This document shows, one piece after another, positions 39,237 to 47,849 of a stretch of 64,000 nt of DNA. Where the stretch lies: NCBI RefSeq assembly GCF_015356115.1, contig NZ_CP063056.1:1054001-1118000 (forward strand), written 5' to 3'. Source of the stretch: Rodentibacter haemolyticus. GTDB lineage: Bacteria; Pseudomonadota; Gammaproteobacteria; Enterobacterales; Pasteurellaceae. A program made the position numbers and the translations under genes. Each line of letters starts with the position of its first letter. The first letter of the stretch is position 1. The notes under the pieces are model-generated. The model made no database searches, was not told the DNA's origin, and saw only the letters and a list, made by a program, of their open reading frames with translations.

Positions 39237-39968
39237 ATGTCAGATAAAACCGTATTAATCACCGGCTCAAGCCGTGGTATCGGCAAAGCAATTGCGTTGA
39301 AACTTGCTCATTCAGGCTTTGACATTGTGGTGCATTGTCGCAGTCGTATTGAAGAAGCGGAAGAAGTGGCAAGTGCGGTCAGAAATTTAGGCAAAAATGC
39401 GCGCGTGTTGCAATTTGATGTAAGTAATCGTGAGCAAGCTAAAGCGGTTTTAGAGGCAGATGTAGAAGCAAACGGCGCCTATTACGGTGTGGTGTTAAAT
39501 GCAGGCTTAACCCGTGATAATGCTTTTCCGGCATTGAGTGATGAAGATTGGGATAGGGTATTACGTACCAATTTGGATAGTTTTTACAACGTGCTACACC
39601 CGATTATGATGCCGATGATCCGCCGCCGTAAAGCAGGGCGTATCGTCTGTATTACCTCGGTGTCCGGCATCATCGGTAATCGTGGTCAAGTGAATTACAG
39701 TGCATCGAAAGCCGGTTTAATCGGTGCAGCAAAAGCCTTAGCCGTTGAGCTTGCTAAACGTAAGATTACCGTAAACTGCGTAGCCCCGGGTTTAATCGAC
39801 ACAGAAATTTTGGATGAAAACCTACCGATTGAACAAATTTTAAAAGTGATTCCTATGGAGCGAATGGGCAACCCTGAAGAAGTGGCTCATGCGGTGGACT
39901 TTTTAATGGATGAAAAAGCCTCTTACATCACTCGGCAAGTGATCGGGGTGAATGGTGGGTTGTGTTAA
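39237..39968 (+). CDS. apeQ: 3-ketoacyl-ACP reductase, SDR family (ApeQ-like)
   Basis: This 243-residue short-chain dehydrogenase has TGSSRGIGKAIALKL (NADP site), LNAGLTRDN, and the Ser-Tyr-Lys triad in CITSVSGIIGNRGQVNYSASK. It reduces the beta-keto group after each condensation. The FabG-like housekeeping reductase is excluded as an explanation by its position between the polyene dehydratase and ketosynthase genes. Confidence 0.85.
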   Translation: MSDKTVLITGSSRGIGKAIALKLAHSGFDIVVHCRSRIEEAEEVASAVRNLGKNARVLQFDVSNREQAKAVLEADVEANGAYYGVVLNAGLTRDNAFPALSDEDWDRVLRTNLDSFYNVLHPIMMPMIRRRKAGRIVCITSVSGIIGNRGQVNYSASKAGLIGAAKALAVELAKRKITVNCVAPGLIDTEILDENLPIEQILKVIPMERMGNPEEVAHAVDFLMDEKASYITRQVIGVNGGLC

Positions 39969-40054
39969 ATAATAAAAAAAGCATTCGTATTTGTCCGTTA
40001 ATCTATTATTTGGGGCTGGTCTTATAAATTGCATATCGAATTAGAGAGGCAATT

Positions 40055-41323
40055 ATGCAAACAAAACGAGTAGTTATCACCGGCATTGGTGCGGTAACAG
40101 CTTTCGGACGCAGCTGGACGGAAGTGAAAGCCGCTTTTGAACGAAAAGAAAATGCCGTGCAAAATATGGGTTGGCAGGATAAATATCCGGAGTTAGAAGC
40201 TCAGCTTGGCGCACCGATTAAAAATTATACCCCGCCAAGCCATTGGACAAGAAAACAACTTCGCAGCATGGGGAGAGTGTCCCAACTCTGTGTAGATGCG
40301 GCGGAACAAGCATTAACTCAAGCCGATTTGCTAAAAAAGGGAGAAATTTCACCGCTTGTACTAAACGGCAATATGGGCGTAGCGAGCGGTTCAAGCACCG
40401 GTTCAACTGCTGATGTGCGTGATATGGCGGAATTGCTGATGACGGGTAAATCGGATACTTTCAACGCTTCTACCTATGTGCGTGCCATGCCACACACTAC
40501 GGCAGCGAATATCGGTATTTTCTTCGGTTTGCAAGGGCGCATTATCCCGACTTCCAGTGCCTGTTCATCCGGCTCACAGGGGATTGGCTATGCTTATGAA
40601 GCGATCAAATACGGCATGATTCCAATGATGTTGGCAGGTGGCGGTGAAGAATTTTGCCCGTCCGAAGTCTATGTTTTTGATAGCCTTTATGCGGCAAGCC
40701 GTAATAACGATAACCCGAAAGGCACACCGCGCCCTTATGATAAAAACCGAGACGGTTTAGTGATCGGTGAGGGAGCGGGTATTTTCGTGTTGGAAGAGCT
40801 AGAGCACGCCTTAGCCCGTGGCGCAAACATTATCGCCGAAGTGGTCGGTTATGGGGCGAACAGTGACGGTAGCCACGTAACCCAACCTCAAGCATCCACC
40901 ATGCGATGCTGTATGGAGATTGCCTTAAAAGATGCAGGGATTTTGCCTGAACAAATCGGCTATGTGAACGGACACGGCACCGCAACAGAAAAAGGCGACA
41001 TCGCCGAAACCCAAGCGACTTCCGCTGTATTTGGTGCAAGAATGCCGATCAGTTCACAAAAAAGTTATTTAGGGCATACGCTCGGTGCTTGCGGTGCATT
41101 AGAAAGTTGGTTTTCCATTGAAATGATGCGTGACGGTTGGTTTGCGCCAACGCTTAATCTTGAAAATGTGGACGAACGCTGTGGCGAACTTGATTATATT
41201 CAAGGTGACGGCAAGTTTATTCAAACCGATTATGTGATGAATAATAATTTTGCCTTTGGTGGGGTGAATACTTCACTGATTTTTAAACGTTGGCAAGGAA
41301 GTAAGCACGGGAAACGGCAATAA
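40055..41323 (+). CDS. apeR: Beta-ketoacyl-ACP synthase (ApeR-like)
   Basis: This second full-length KASII-type enzyme (422 residues) has SACSSGSQGIGYAYE near residue 170, GYVNGHGTATEKGD near 307 and YLGHTLGACGALES near 341. In the E. coli pathway ApeR is thought to act early in chain elongation. It overlaps the DarA-like gene by one base (TAATG). An exact Apl-type uptake signal is at 40351-40359. The 86-base gap before it holds no gene. Confidence 0.82.
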   Translation: MQTKRVVITGIGAVTAFGRSWTEVKAAFERKENAVQNMGWQDKYPELEAQLGAPIKNYTPPSHWTRKQLRSMGRVSQLCVDAAEQALTQADLLKKGEISPLVLNGNMGVASGSSTGSTADVRDMAELLMTGKSDTFNASTYVRAMPHTTAANIGIFFGLQGRIIPTSSACSSGSQGIGYAYEAIKYGMIPMMLAGGGEEFCPSEVYVFDSLYAASRNNDNPKGTPRPYDKNRDGLVIGEGAGIFVLEELEHALARGANIIAEVVGYGANSDGSHVTQPQASTMRCCMEIALKDAGILPEQIGYVNGHGTATEKGDIAETQATSAVFGARMPISSQKSYLGHTLGACGALESWFSIEMMRDGWFAPTLNLENVDERCGELDYIQGDGKFIQTDYVMNNNFAFGGVNTSLIFKRWQGSKHGKRQ

Positions 41324-42234
41324 TGACCAAAAAGATTCTGTTAGTCAGTTATTCGCAAACAGGGCAACTCACCCGCTTGGCTGAACATTTCGTTCAGCCA
41401 TTGCTTGGGCAAACGGATATTTCTGTCGAGCATTGCCAACTTCAACCGCAAACCGCCTACGCTTTCCCGTGGCGGTTTCTGTCGTTTTTTAACACCTTTC
41501 CGGAAACGGTGCATTTGCAGCCAAGCCCTATTCAAACGCCCGAATTACGCAGTAAAAAATACGATTTGGTCATTATTGCCTATACGGTATGGTTTTTATC
41601 GCCAAGCCAGCCGATAACCGCTTTCTTACAATCGCCACAGGCAAAAGCCGTACTCAAAGGCACGCCGGTTATCACGCTTATTGGTTGCCGGAATATGTGG
41701 CTGCAAGCCCAAGAGAAAATGAAAAAATTGCTGGCCGATTGTGGAGCGAACTTAATTGGCAATGTGGTGAAAGTGGATCAATCGAACGACTGGGCGAGTT
41801 TCATCACCACACCGCTTTGGATGCTAACAGGCAAGAAAAAGGTCGGTAATTTACCGAGTGCAGGCATTGCCGAAAGTGAAATTCAAGATGCAGCCCGCTT
41901 TGGTGAAAAACTTTTGCAAATTTTTCAGCAGAATCGACCACTTGATTGCACACTTTTTCAAGGAATGGGTGCGGTAAAAATCGATGAAAAATTGATGATG
42001 AGCGAAAAAGTCGGCGCAAGAAGTTTCCATATTTGGGGCAAATTGTTGATAAAGTGCGGTCAAATTTTACCGAGTTTTCGCAAATTCGTACTCTGCTTTT
42101 ACATCGTGTTTTTAGTGGCAATGATTTTAACCGTCGTGCCAATTTCAGCACTAATAAAACGTCTATTAAAACCGTTAATACGGAAAAAATTGGATGAGCA
42201 GAAAAAATATTACGCTCAACCCTCTGGGGAATAA
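41323..42234 (+). CDS. darA: Flavodoxin-fold dialkylresorcinol condensing enzyme (DarA-like)
   Basis: The 303-residue protein begins ILLVSYSQTGQLTRLAEHF, a flavodoxin-like P-loop, with IIAYTVWFLSPSQP further on. A membrane-like helix (VLCFYIVFLVAMILTVVPIS) lies near residues 255-275. This matches proteins annotated DarA in dialkylresorcinol and flexirubin clusters, where they act with DarB to fuse and aromatise two fatty acyl chains. Placement between ApeR and a KASIII-like enzyme supports this. Function is from family knowledge, not from catalytic residues seen here. Confidence 0.68.
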   Translation: MTKKILLVSYSQTGQLTRLAEHFVQPLLGQTDISVEHCQLQPQTAYAFPWRFLSFFNTFPETVHLQPSPIQTPELRSKKYDLVIIAYTVWFLSPSQPITAFLQSPQAKAVLKGTPVITLIGCRNMWLQAQEKMKKLLADCGANLIGNVVKVDQSNDWASFITTPLWMLTGKKKVGNLPSAGIAESEIQDAARFGEKLLQIFQQNRPLDCTLFQGMGAVKIDEKLMMSEKVGARSFHIWGKLLIKCGQILPSFRKFVLCFYIVFLVAMILTVVPISALIKRLLKPLIRKKLDEQKKYYAQPSGE

Positions 42235-42237
42235 TCC

Positions 42238-42307
42238 GTAGGGGCGGGTCTTGTGCTTGCCCTAAAACAATATAAATATATCGGGCGGGCACAGGACCCG
42301 CCCCTAC
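42238..42307. repeat. REP-like palindrome, cluster family, copy 1
   Basis: A 70-base imperfect palindrome runs from GTAGGGGCGGGTC to GACCCGCCCCTAC. The right half contains the exact CGGGCGGGCACAGGACCCGC motif found at 47850-47875. It fills the gap between darA and darB. Confidence 0.85.
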
Positions 42308-42323
42308 AATTAATTTGAATAAA

Positions 42324-43463
42324 ATGCAAAACGTCTATATCAACAAAATTTCTGCTTTCTTACCTAATGACCCTATTTCGAATGATGAAATGGAGGCTGT
42401 ACTCGGCATGGTGGGCGAAACGCCTTCCCGTGTACGTAAGATGATTTTACGTTCTAACGGTATTCAGCAACGTTACTATGCCGTTGATCCCAAAACTCGC
42501 CAGGCTACCCATACCAGCACTGAACTTGCCGTGCAAGCGGTCAAAAAATTAGGCATTTCTGTAAATTCATTTACCAGTTTGGCTGTAGGCACTTCTTACC
42601 CAGACCAAATTTTGCCAGGGCAGGGGGTGATGGTACACGGCTTGTTGGAAAACGCTCCGCCAATGGAAGTGATGTCGATGTCGGGCGTGTGTGCGGCGGG
42701 TATGGCGGCGATGAAACACGCTTTTAATGCGGTTCGTACGGGCGAACATCAATGTGCAGTGGCGGTAGCGTCTGAATGCGCTTCGGCAATTATGCGCAGC
42801 GAAAATTTCAAAGCGGAAGCGGACAGCAAATTATTGGCGGATGCTAAGCCTGAAATCGGGTTTGAAAAAGATTTTCTGCGTTGGATGCTATCGGATGGAG
42901 CAGGCGCAGCGGCGCTTTCCAATCAGCCGAATCAAACAGGCGTGAGCTTTAAAATTGATTGGATTGAGTTGGTCTCTTTTGCCAACGAAATGCCCGTGTG
43001 TATGTATGCGGGCGGTGATGTGAAAGACGGGCAATTCGTCAGTTGGAAATCAGTTTCGCAGACAGAGCGTGATTCGCAGAGTTTTATGGCAATCAAGCAA
43101 GATGTAAAATTGCTGAATGAAAACATCGTGCGTTGCACCGTGGAAAATGCGCTCAAGCGGTTGATTTTTAAATATAATTTGCAAGCGGAAAATATCGATT
43201 ATTTTCTACCGCACTATTCATCGGGCTTCTTCCGTGATCGTTTATTGGACGGCTTACGCAACATTAATTTTGAAATTCCGCAAGAAAAATGGTTCACCAA
43301 CCTAACCTATTGCGGCAACACAGGTTCGGCATCGATTTACATTATTTTGGAAGAATTCGCCCGCACTTTCCCACTCAAATCAGGACAAAAAGTACTGTGT
43401 TATGTGCCGGAGAGCGGTCGTTTTTCAAGTTGTTTTATGTTGCTTGAAGTCGTAACGCAATAA
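42324..43463 (+). CDS. darB: Beta-ketoacyl-ACP synthase III-like enzyme (DarB-like)
   Basis: The 379-residue protein has a KASIII layout with GVCAAGMAAMKHAF (Cys near residue 123), YFLPHYSSGFF (His near 297) and TYCGNTGSASIY (Asn near 332), so the triad is complete. DarB-type enzymes join a beta-ketoacyl and an unsaturated acyl thioester to make the cyclohexanedione precursor of dialkylresorcinols. The ATG at 42324 is preferred to a TTG nine bases earlier. It is flanked by REP-like elements on both sides. Confidence 0.75.
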   Translation: MQNVYINKISAFLPNDPISNDEMEAVLGMVGETPSRVRKMILRSNGIQQRYYAVDPKTRQATHTSTELAVQAVKKLGISVNSFTSLAVGTSYPDQILPGQGVMVHGLLENAPPMEVMSMSGVCAAGMAAMKHAFNAVRTGEHQCAVAVASECASAIMRSENFKAEADSKLLADAKPEIGFEKDFLRWMLSDGAGAAALSNQPNQTGVSFKIDWIELVSFANEMPVCMYAGGDVKDGQFVSWKSVSQTERDSQSFMAIKQDVKLLNENIVRCTVENALKRLIFKYNLQAENIDYFLPHYSSGFFRDRLLDGLRNINFEIPQEKWFTNLTYCGNTGSASIYIILEEFARTFPLKSGQKVLCYVPESGRFSSCFMLLEVVTQ

Positions 43464-43470
43464 ATTATTG

Positions 43471-43538
43471 GTAGGGGCGGGTCCTGTGCCCGCCCGAGTA
43501 TCAGCGAAAGTTTACGGGCGGACACGCACCGCCTCTAC
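43471..43538. repeat. REP-like palindrome, cluster family, copy 2
   Basis: The left half, GTAGGGGCGGGTCCTGTGCC plus CGCCCG, and a diverged right half ending GCCTCTAC form a 68-base element of the same family as 42238-42307. Confidence 0.85.
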
Positions 43539-43547
43539 GGTTAATAT

Positions 43548-43955
43548 ATGGAAATTGAAGATATTCCCCAAGACAATAGCAAAATTTTTCAAGGGCAGAA
43601 AAAGGTCATCTACGCCACTCGCAATGGTAAATTTGAAGCTGGAACCACCACCGGCTGGCAAGCGGAAGAATTTGCCACCGAACAAGTGGTGGATGAACTC
43701 AACCAACTGACCGAACAAGCCCTACAAGCGGTTAAAAACGGCAAAAAATCAATCATTTACTACCTAATATACAAAAATCGCTACGATCTCCAAAGCCTCG
43801 CTCAAGCCACAGGCTTCTGGCAATGGCAAATCAAACGGCATTTTAGGCCGGAGGTTTTTAGGAAGTTGAGTGAGAGGAAGTTGGAGATATATTCTGGGGT
43901 ATTTAAAGCTTCTGTTTTATTATTAAATAATATTGAGACCATTAAATCTTTATAA
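43548..43955 (+). CDS. Hypothetical protein of the dialkylresorcinol region, possible helix-turn-helix
   Basis: This 135-residue soluble protein starts MEIEDIPQDNSK. Its middle carries an amphipathic pattern, and a putative helix-turn-helix-like segment (LQSLAQATGFWQWQIKRHF) lies near residues 82-100. I do not recognise a named family. After about residue 115 the coding sequence turns AT-rich (SVLLLNNIETIKSL). The natural C-terminus may therefore have been replaced where the AT-rich module joined. It contains an exact Apl-type uptake signal (43724-43732). Confidence 0.6.
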   Translation: MEIEDIPQDNSKIFQGQKKVIYATRNGKFEAGTTTGWQAEEFATEQVVDELNQLTEQALQAVKNGKKSIIYYLIYKNRYDLQSLAQATGFWQWQIKRHFRPEVFRKLSERKLEIYSGVFKASVLLLNNIETIKSL

Positions 43956-43965
43956 AGGAATATAT

Positions 43966-44862
43966 ATGTTTAGAGAGAAACATAGTTTTGAATTATATCG
44001 TTATCAAATAATTCCAATTGAGAGAAACCAATTAGATTTATTCCAAATTCCAGAAAAAAGTATTGAAGAATTATTGATAAATAAGAATGCATATTTTATA
44101 GAGGCATTCAATAATCTTTGTAGTAATTCACATTTAGATGAAATGGAAGGTATGAAAAAGATTCTTTTTAAGCGAGTTTACCCTAAAAAGGAATTAGAGC
44201 AAAGTGAAGTTTATATTTATTTGATGGCTACGCCTAAGTCTGTAACAATGGAAACAGATGAATTTACAACTCAAGAATTAGAAAATTGGCCTAAAGTGTA
44301 TATAGTAGTATTAAATAATCCTGATGAACAAATCATAGCTATTGAAAAAAGGACTACCGCCTTCCCTAAAACTCAAAGTGCGGTGAATAAATTAAGTGAT
44401 AGACTAAATAAAATTATGGAATTGCATAATTTGAATGTGCATATTAATCCAATATATGATAAGAAATTATTCTGGGATTTTATCAAAGATAAGTCTATAA
44501 AAAGACTAGAATTTAATCTTATTACTCCCAACATGGCAAATATTTCGAGAGTATTGAGTGATGATTTAAAGAATTTAGCAAAAACGTCTAATACGGCAAG
44601 AACTGATCTGAGACTTAATGCAGCAGAAAAATCAAGTCTAACGATTACACCAGATAATCAATCTATTAATGATCTTGTAGATTATAGTAGCCAAGGTGGT
44701 GGCGGTATTAAAGTACAGTTTAATGGGGCTAAAAGATTAACTGATTTAAATAAAGGAATATCTCTTTTTACTTGTGATTCACTTACTATAAATAGTTCAC
44801 CTGAAAATATAAGGGAGGATATAGTAGCCGTAGTCGTGGGAGAAAGCAATGGAGACATTTAA
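43966..44862 (+). CDS. Unknown soluble protein of an AT-rich two-gene module
   Basis: The 298-residue protein has no signal peptide or membrane helix and no motif I can name. It is alpha/beta-looking, with VYIYLMATPKSVTME and WPKVYIVVLNNPDEQIIAIEKRTTAF in the middle third, suggesting a sensing or binding domain. The last third ends GGGGIKVQFNGAKRL. The DNA is visibly more AT-rich than the polyene genes around it. It has an AAAGGA ribosome-binding site and overlaps the downstream membrane-protein gene by 14 bases, so the two are a unit. A sensor plus membrane effector, as in abortive-infection pairs, is a guess. Confidence 0.6.
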   Translation: MFREKHSFELYRYQIIPIERNQLDLFQIPEKSIEELLINKNAYFIEAFNNLCSNSHLDEMEGMKKILFKRVYPKKELEQSEVYIYLMATPKSVTMETDEFTTQELENWPKVYIVVLNNPDEQIIAIEKRTTAFPKTQSAVNKLSDRLNKIMELHNLNVHINPIYDKKLFWDFIKDKSIKRLEFNLITPNMANISRVLSDDLKNLAKTSNTARTDLRLNAAEKSSLTITPDNQSINDLVDYSSQGGGGIKVQFNGAKRLTDLNKGISLFTCDSLTINSSPENIREDIVAVVVGESNGDI

Positions 44863-45268
44863 AAATTTTTGTGTGGCATTTTTAGGGGGAGTCACTCTAC
44901 ATTTATTAGAGTATCTTTTAGATGCAAATTTTTCTTGTGCTTTTTTTAAGCAAAATTTAATTAGTATTTTATCCACATTATTGGCGATTAATATTGCTGT
45001 TTTATCGATAATTTTAACTAGAATGGCAGTTCGAGATCCTAGCATGGCTAATTTTTCGAATTCAAAGAATGAAATTTGGAAATCGATAAATGAGCAAGTC
45101 ATTTTGATTGCTGTTGCATTAATATTATCGATTTTTTCATCAAAACAAAGTTATTCAATATATCCTGAGTTAATTTGGCATATTATAAGTGTCCTCTTCA
45201 TAACAGTTTTTATTTATGCAATTTGGATCTTGCGAGATACGGCAAAAGCACTTATTGATATTCATTGA
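44849..45268 (+). CDS. Small unknown membrane protein of the same module
   Basis: This 139-residue protein appears to have four membrane segments (about residues 4-24, 36-58, 84-102 and 107-127). A short loop, RMAVRDPSMANFSNSKNEIW, lies between segments 2 and 3. No family is recognised. It starts inside the end of the upstream gene, which indicates translational coupling. AT-rich like its partner. A membrane effector role is inference from this arrangement only. Confidence 0.6.
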   Translation: METFKNFCVAFLGGVTLHLLEYLLDANFSCAFFKQNLISILSTLLAINIAVLSIILTRMAVRDPSMANFSNSKNEIWKSINEQVILIAVALILSIFSSKQSYSIYPELIWHIISVLFITVFIYAIWILRDTAKALIDIH

Positions 45269-45283
45269 CAGTAAGGATTAGAT

Positions 45284-46276
45284 ATGGCGGAAAATAATAT
45301 CATTATTTATACAACCGAAGATGGCTTATCTCAATTCACTCTCCGTGAATTAGGTTCTCAACTTTGGTTAAGTCAGTTAGAAATTGCAGAACTTTATCAA
45401 ACCACCAAGCAAAATATCAGTAAACATATTAAAGCAATCTTAGCGGAAAACGAGTTGAGTGAAAATTCAGTTGTCAACTTTCAGTTGACAACTGCCGCTG
45501 ACGGCAAGAATTACAATACGCAAATTTATTCGTTGCCAATGATTTTAGCCATTGGCTACCGTGTGCGTTCTACCCGAGGTACACAATTCCGCCAATGGGC
45601 AACCCGTACGTTGGGGGAGTATATCCAAAAAGGATTCGTGTTAGATGAAGAGCGGTTAAAAAATCCACCGATTGGGGCAAATCAAGCAGATGATTATTTT
45701 GATCTTTTATTAGAAAAAATTCGGGATATTCGAGCAAGTGAACGCCGAATGTACTTGCGGGTGCGCGAAATTTTTACGCTTGCCGCTGATTATCAACCAA
45801 GTTTTAAAGAAACCACACAATTTTTCCAAAAAATCCAAAATAAGCTGCATTTTGCCTGCACAGATAAAACGGCGGCTGAATTGATTTTTCAACGAGCAAA
45901 TTCAGAATTGCCAAATATGGGATTAACAAATTTCAATGGGTTGGAAATAGTCAGAAAAGATGTGACGGTTGCTAAAAACTATTTGAATGAGCAGGAAATT
46001 ACGGCATTAAATCGAATTGTATCGATGTGGTTGGATTTTGCTGAAGATCAGGCAAGTCGAAAAAAACATTTTTTCCTAAAAGATTGGGAAGATAAATTGG
46101 ACAGTTTTTTAGCTTTTAATGATCGAAATGTACTAAAAAATCAAGGTTCGATTAGCAAGAAACAAGCCGATGAAAAAGCCTTGTTAGAATATGAAAAATT
46201 TAACCAACGACGCCGCTTAGAAAAAGAGAAAGAGGGCGAAATTTATATAGAACAGCTGTTAAAATTAAAGAAATAA
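45284..46276 (+). CDS. RhuM-family protein
   Basis: The 330-residue protein matches the virulence RhuM family. It starts with IIIYTTEDGLSQFTLRELG, then QLWLSQLEIAELYQTTKQNISKHI (a helix-turn-helix-like region), IYSLPMILAIGYRVRSTRGTQFRQWAT and a Lys/Glu-rich C-terminal helix. RhuM genes occur in pathogenicity and defence islands and near restriction systems; no biochemical activity is firmly known to me. It lies 15 bases after the membrane-protein gene and may belong to the same insertion. Confidence 0.82.
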   Translation: MAENNIIIYTTEDGLSQFTLRELGSQLWLSQLEIAELYQTTKQNISKHIKAILAENELSENSVVNFQLTTAADGKNYNTQIYSLPMILAIGYRVRSTRGTQFRQWATRTLGEYIQKGFVLDEERLKNPPIGANQADDYFDLLLEKIRDIRASERRMYLRVREIFTLAADYQPSFKETTQFFQKIQNKLHFACTDKTAAELIFQRANSELPNMGLTNFNGLEIVRKDVTVAKNYLNEQEITALNRIVSMWLDFAEDQASRKKHFFLKDWEDKLDSFLAFNDRNVLKNQGSISKKQADEKALLEYEKFNQRRRLEKEKEGEIYIEQLLKLKK

Positions 46277-46304
46277 GCGGTCATTTTTTACAAAATTTTT
46301 GCAA

Positions 46305-47291
46305 ATGAATAACTTTATCCACCAACACACCGCCCACTGCGAAAGTGGTGTGATGTCCACATTATTAAAATCTCACGGAGCGGAGCTAAACGAAGCGATG
46401 GTGTTTGGCTTAGCATCCGCCTTGACCTTTGTTTATCTGCCAATTATCAAAGTGAGCGGAATGCCGTTGATTTCCTATCGTATGCCACCAAAGCACATTA
46501 TCAAAAATGTGTCGAAAATGCTGAAAGTGCGGTTGAAAATGCAGAAATTTTCTAATGAACAGGCTGGGCAAGTTGCGTTAGATCAGGCGTTACAAAACGG
46601 TAGATTGGTCGGCTTGCAGACTTCGGTTTTCTGGTTACCTTATTTTCCGCCTGAAATGCGTTTTCATTTTAACGCACATAATTTGCTGGTGTATGGCAAG
46701 GATCAAAATGATTATTTAATCAGCGATCCTGTGTTTGAAACGGTGCAACGCTGTGCCGCTCAAGACCTACAAAAAGCCCGTTTTGCCAAAGGGGCGTTGG
46801 CAGCAAAAGGGCTGATGTATTATTTTGAGCAAACACCTGATTTTTCTCAAATTGACCTGCCAATTTTGGTTCGCAAAGCGATTCGTAAGCAGGCAAAACA
46901 AATGCTTGCTCCGCTGTTTTTTGTCGGCGTAAAAGGTATTCTCACTGTGGCAAACTCAATCGAAAAATTAACTGCTTGCAAAAAAGGCGAGAAATACAAC
47001 CGCTTGTATCTTGGGCATATCGTGCGAATGCAGGAAGAAATCGGCACGGGCGGAGCGGGGTTCCGTTATCTCTACGCCTATTTCCTTGAACAAGCCGCCG
47101 AAATCTGCCAAGAACCCAAATTCAAACAAGCCTCCGAGCAAATGACCGAAATCGGCGATCAATGGCGAGAATTTGCCACGCTGTGCGTGAAGCAATGCCG
47201 AAAGCCAACAGTGGGAGGATATAAAGAAGTGGCGGAGTTTTTAAGGGGGATTGCGGAGAAGGAAGAGAAATTGTGGAGAATGTTGAAATAA
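46305..47291 (+). CDS. BtrH N-terminal-domain protein, candidate ACP-dependent acyltransferase
   Basis: The 328-residue protein has a cysteine-protease-like layout: HTAHCESGVMSTLL near the start (candidate Cys), then FNAHNLLVYGKDQNDYLISDPVF with candidate His and Asp. This is the BtrH pattern of butirosin synthesis, where the enzyme moves an acyl group from an ACP to an amine. Homologues occur in hybrid polyene-resorcinol clusters. Here it may join the polyene acid to its acceptor; that role is inferred from context. An extended Apl-type uptake signal (GCGGTCATTTTTTACAAAAT) lies just upstream. Confidence 0.7.
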   Translation: MNNFIHQHTAHCESGVMSTLLKSHGAELNEAMVFGLASALTFVYLPIIKVSGMPLISYRMPPKHIIKNVSKMLKVRLKMQKFSNEQAGQVALDQALQNGRLVGLQTSVFWLPYFPPEMRFHFNAHNLLVYGKDQNDYLISDPVFETVQRCAAQDLQKARFAKGALAAKGLMYYFEQTPDFSQIDLPILVRKAIRKQAKQMLAPLFFVGVKGILTVANSIEKLTACKKGEKYNRLYLGHIVRMQEEIGTGGAGFRYLYAYFLEQAAEICQEPKFKQASEQMTEIGDQWREFATLCVKQCRKPTVGGYKEVAEFLRGIAEKEEKLWRMLK

Positions 47292-47293
47292 AT

Positions 47294-47319
47294 GCAGGGG
47301 CGGGTCCTGTGCCCGCCCG
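47294..47319. repeat. REP half-element, cluster family, left end of the RAYT locus
   Basis: GCAGGGGCGGGTCCTGTGCC plus CGCCCG matches the left half of the element at 43471 and is the inverted counterpart of 47850-47875. Confidence 0.85.
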
Positions 47320-47339
47320 AAATGATTGCCGAAACAGAT

Positions 47340-47833
47340 ATGAATAAACAACATTTACCACAACGTAAAACAATCCGTTTACAACACTACGATTATTCCG
47401 AAAATGGGTTATATTTCATTACCATTTGTGTGCAAGATCGCTTATGTTTATTCGGTAACATTCTGAATGAGGAAATGGAATTAAACGCTGCGGGTAAAAT
47501 GGTTGAAGATTGTTATTTGGAGTTGGCGCAATATTTTCCTACGATAAAATGCTTGGATTATGTCATTATGCCTAATCATATTCATTTTATCCTTCATTTT
47601 GAAAATGAAGCGAATCTGACTCGCTATTCATTATTTGATGTCATTCAACGTTTTAAATCTCGAACGAATGTGAATATATAAAGAATGTAAAACAAAATAA
47701 TTGGCAGCCATTTAATAAGAAATTATGGCAACGGAGCTATTATGAACATATTGTTCGTGATGAAAAAGATTATTTAATGATTGCGGAATATATTGCGAAT
47801 AATCCGTTAAATTGGGCGTTAGATAAATTATAA
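47340..47833 (+). pseudogene. REP-associated tyrosine transposase (RAYT), frameshifted
   Basis: The first part (to 47681) contains NGLYFITICVQDRLCLFGNI and MPNHIHFIL, the metal-binding HUH motif. A one-base frameshift near 47675 brings in a stop. The frame then continues with YIKNVKQNNWQPFNKKLWQR and SYYEHIVRDEKDY, which holds the Tyr nucleophile, and EYIANNPLNW to a stop at 47833. The two catalytic elements are thus separated and the gene is very likely inactive unless frameshifting is programmed. Confidence 0.88.
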
Positions 47834-47849
47834 TATAGTAGGATAATTT

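Noticed and set aside
39237..39968. Housekeeping fabG
   Set aside because: Position between the polyene dehydratase and ketosynthase genes, away from fabD/acpP, fits a pathway-specific reductase.
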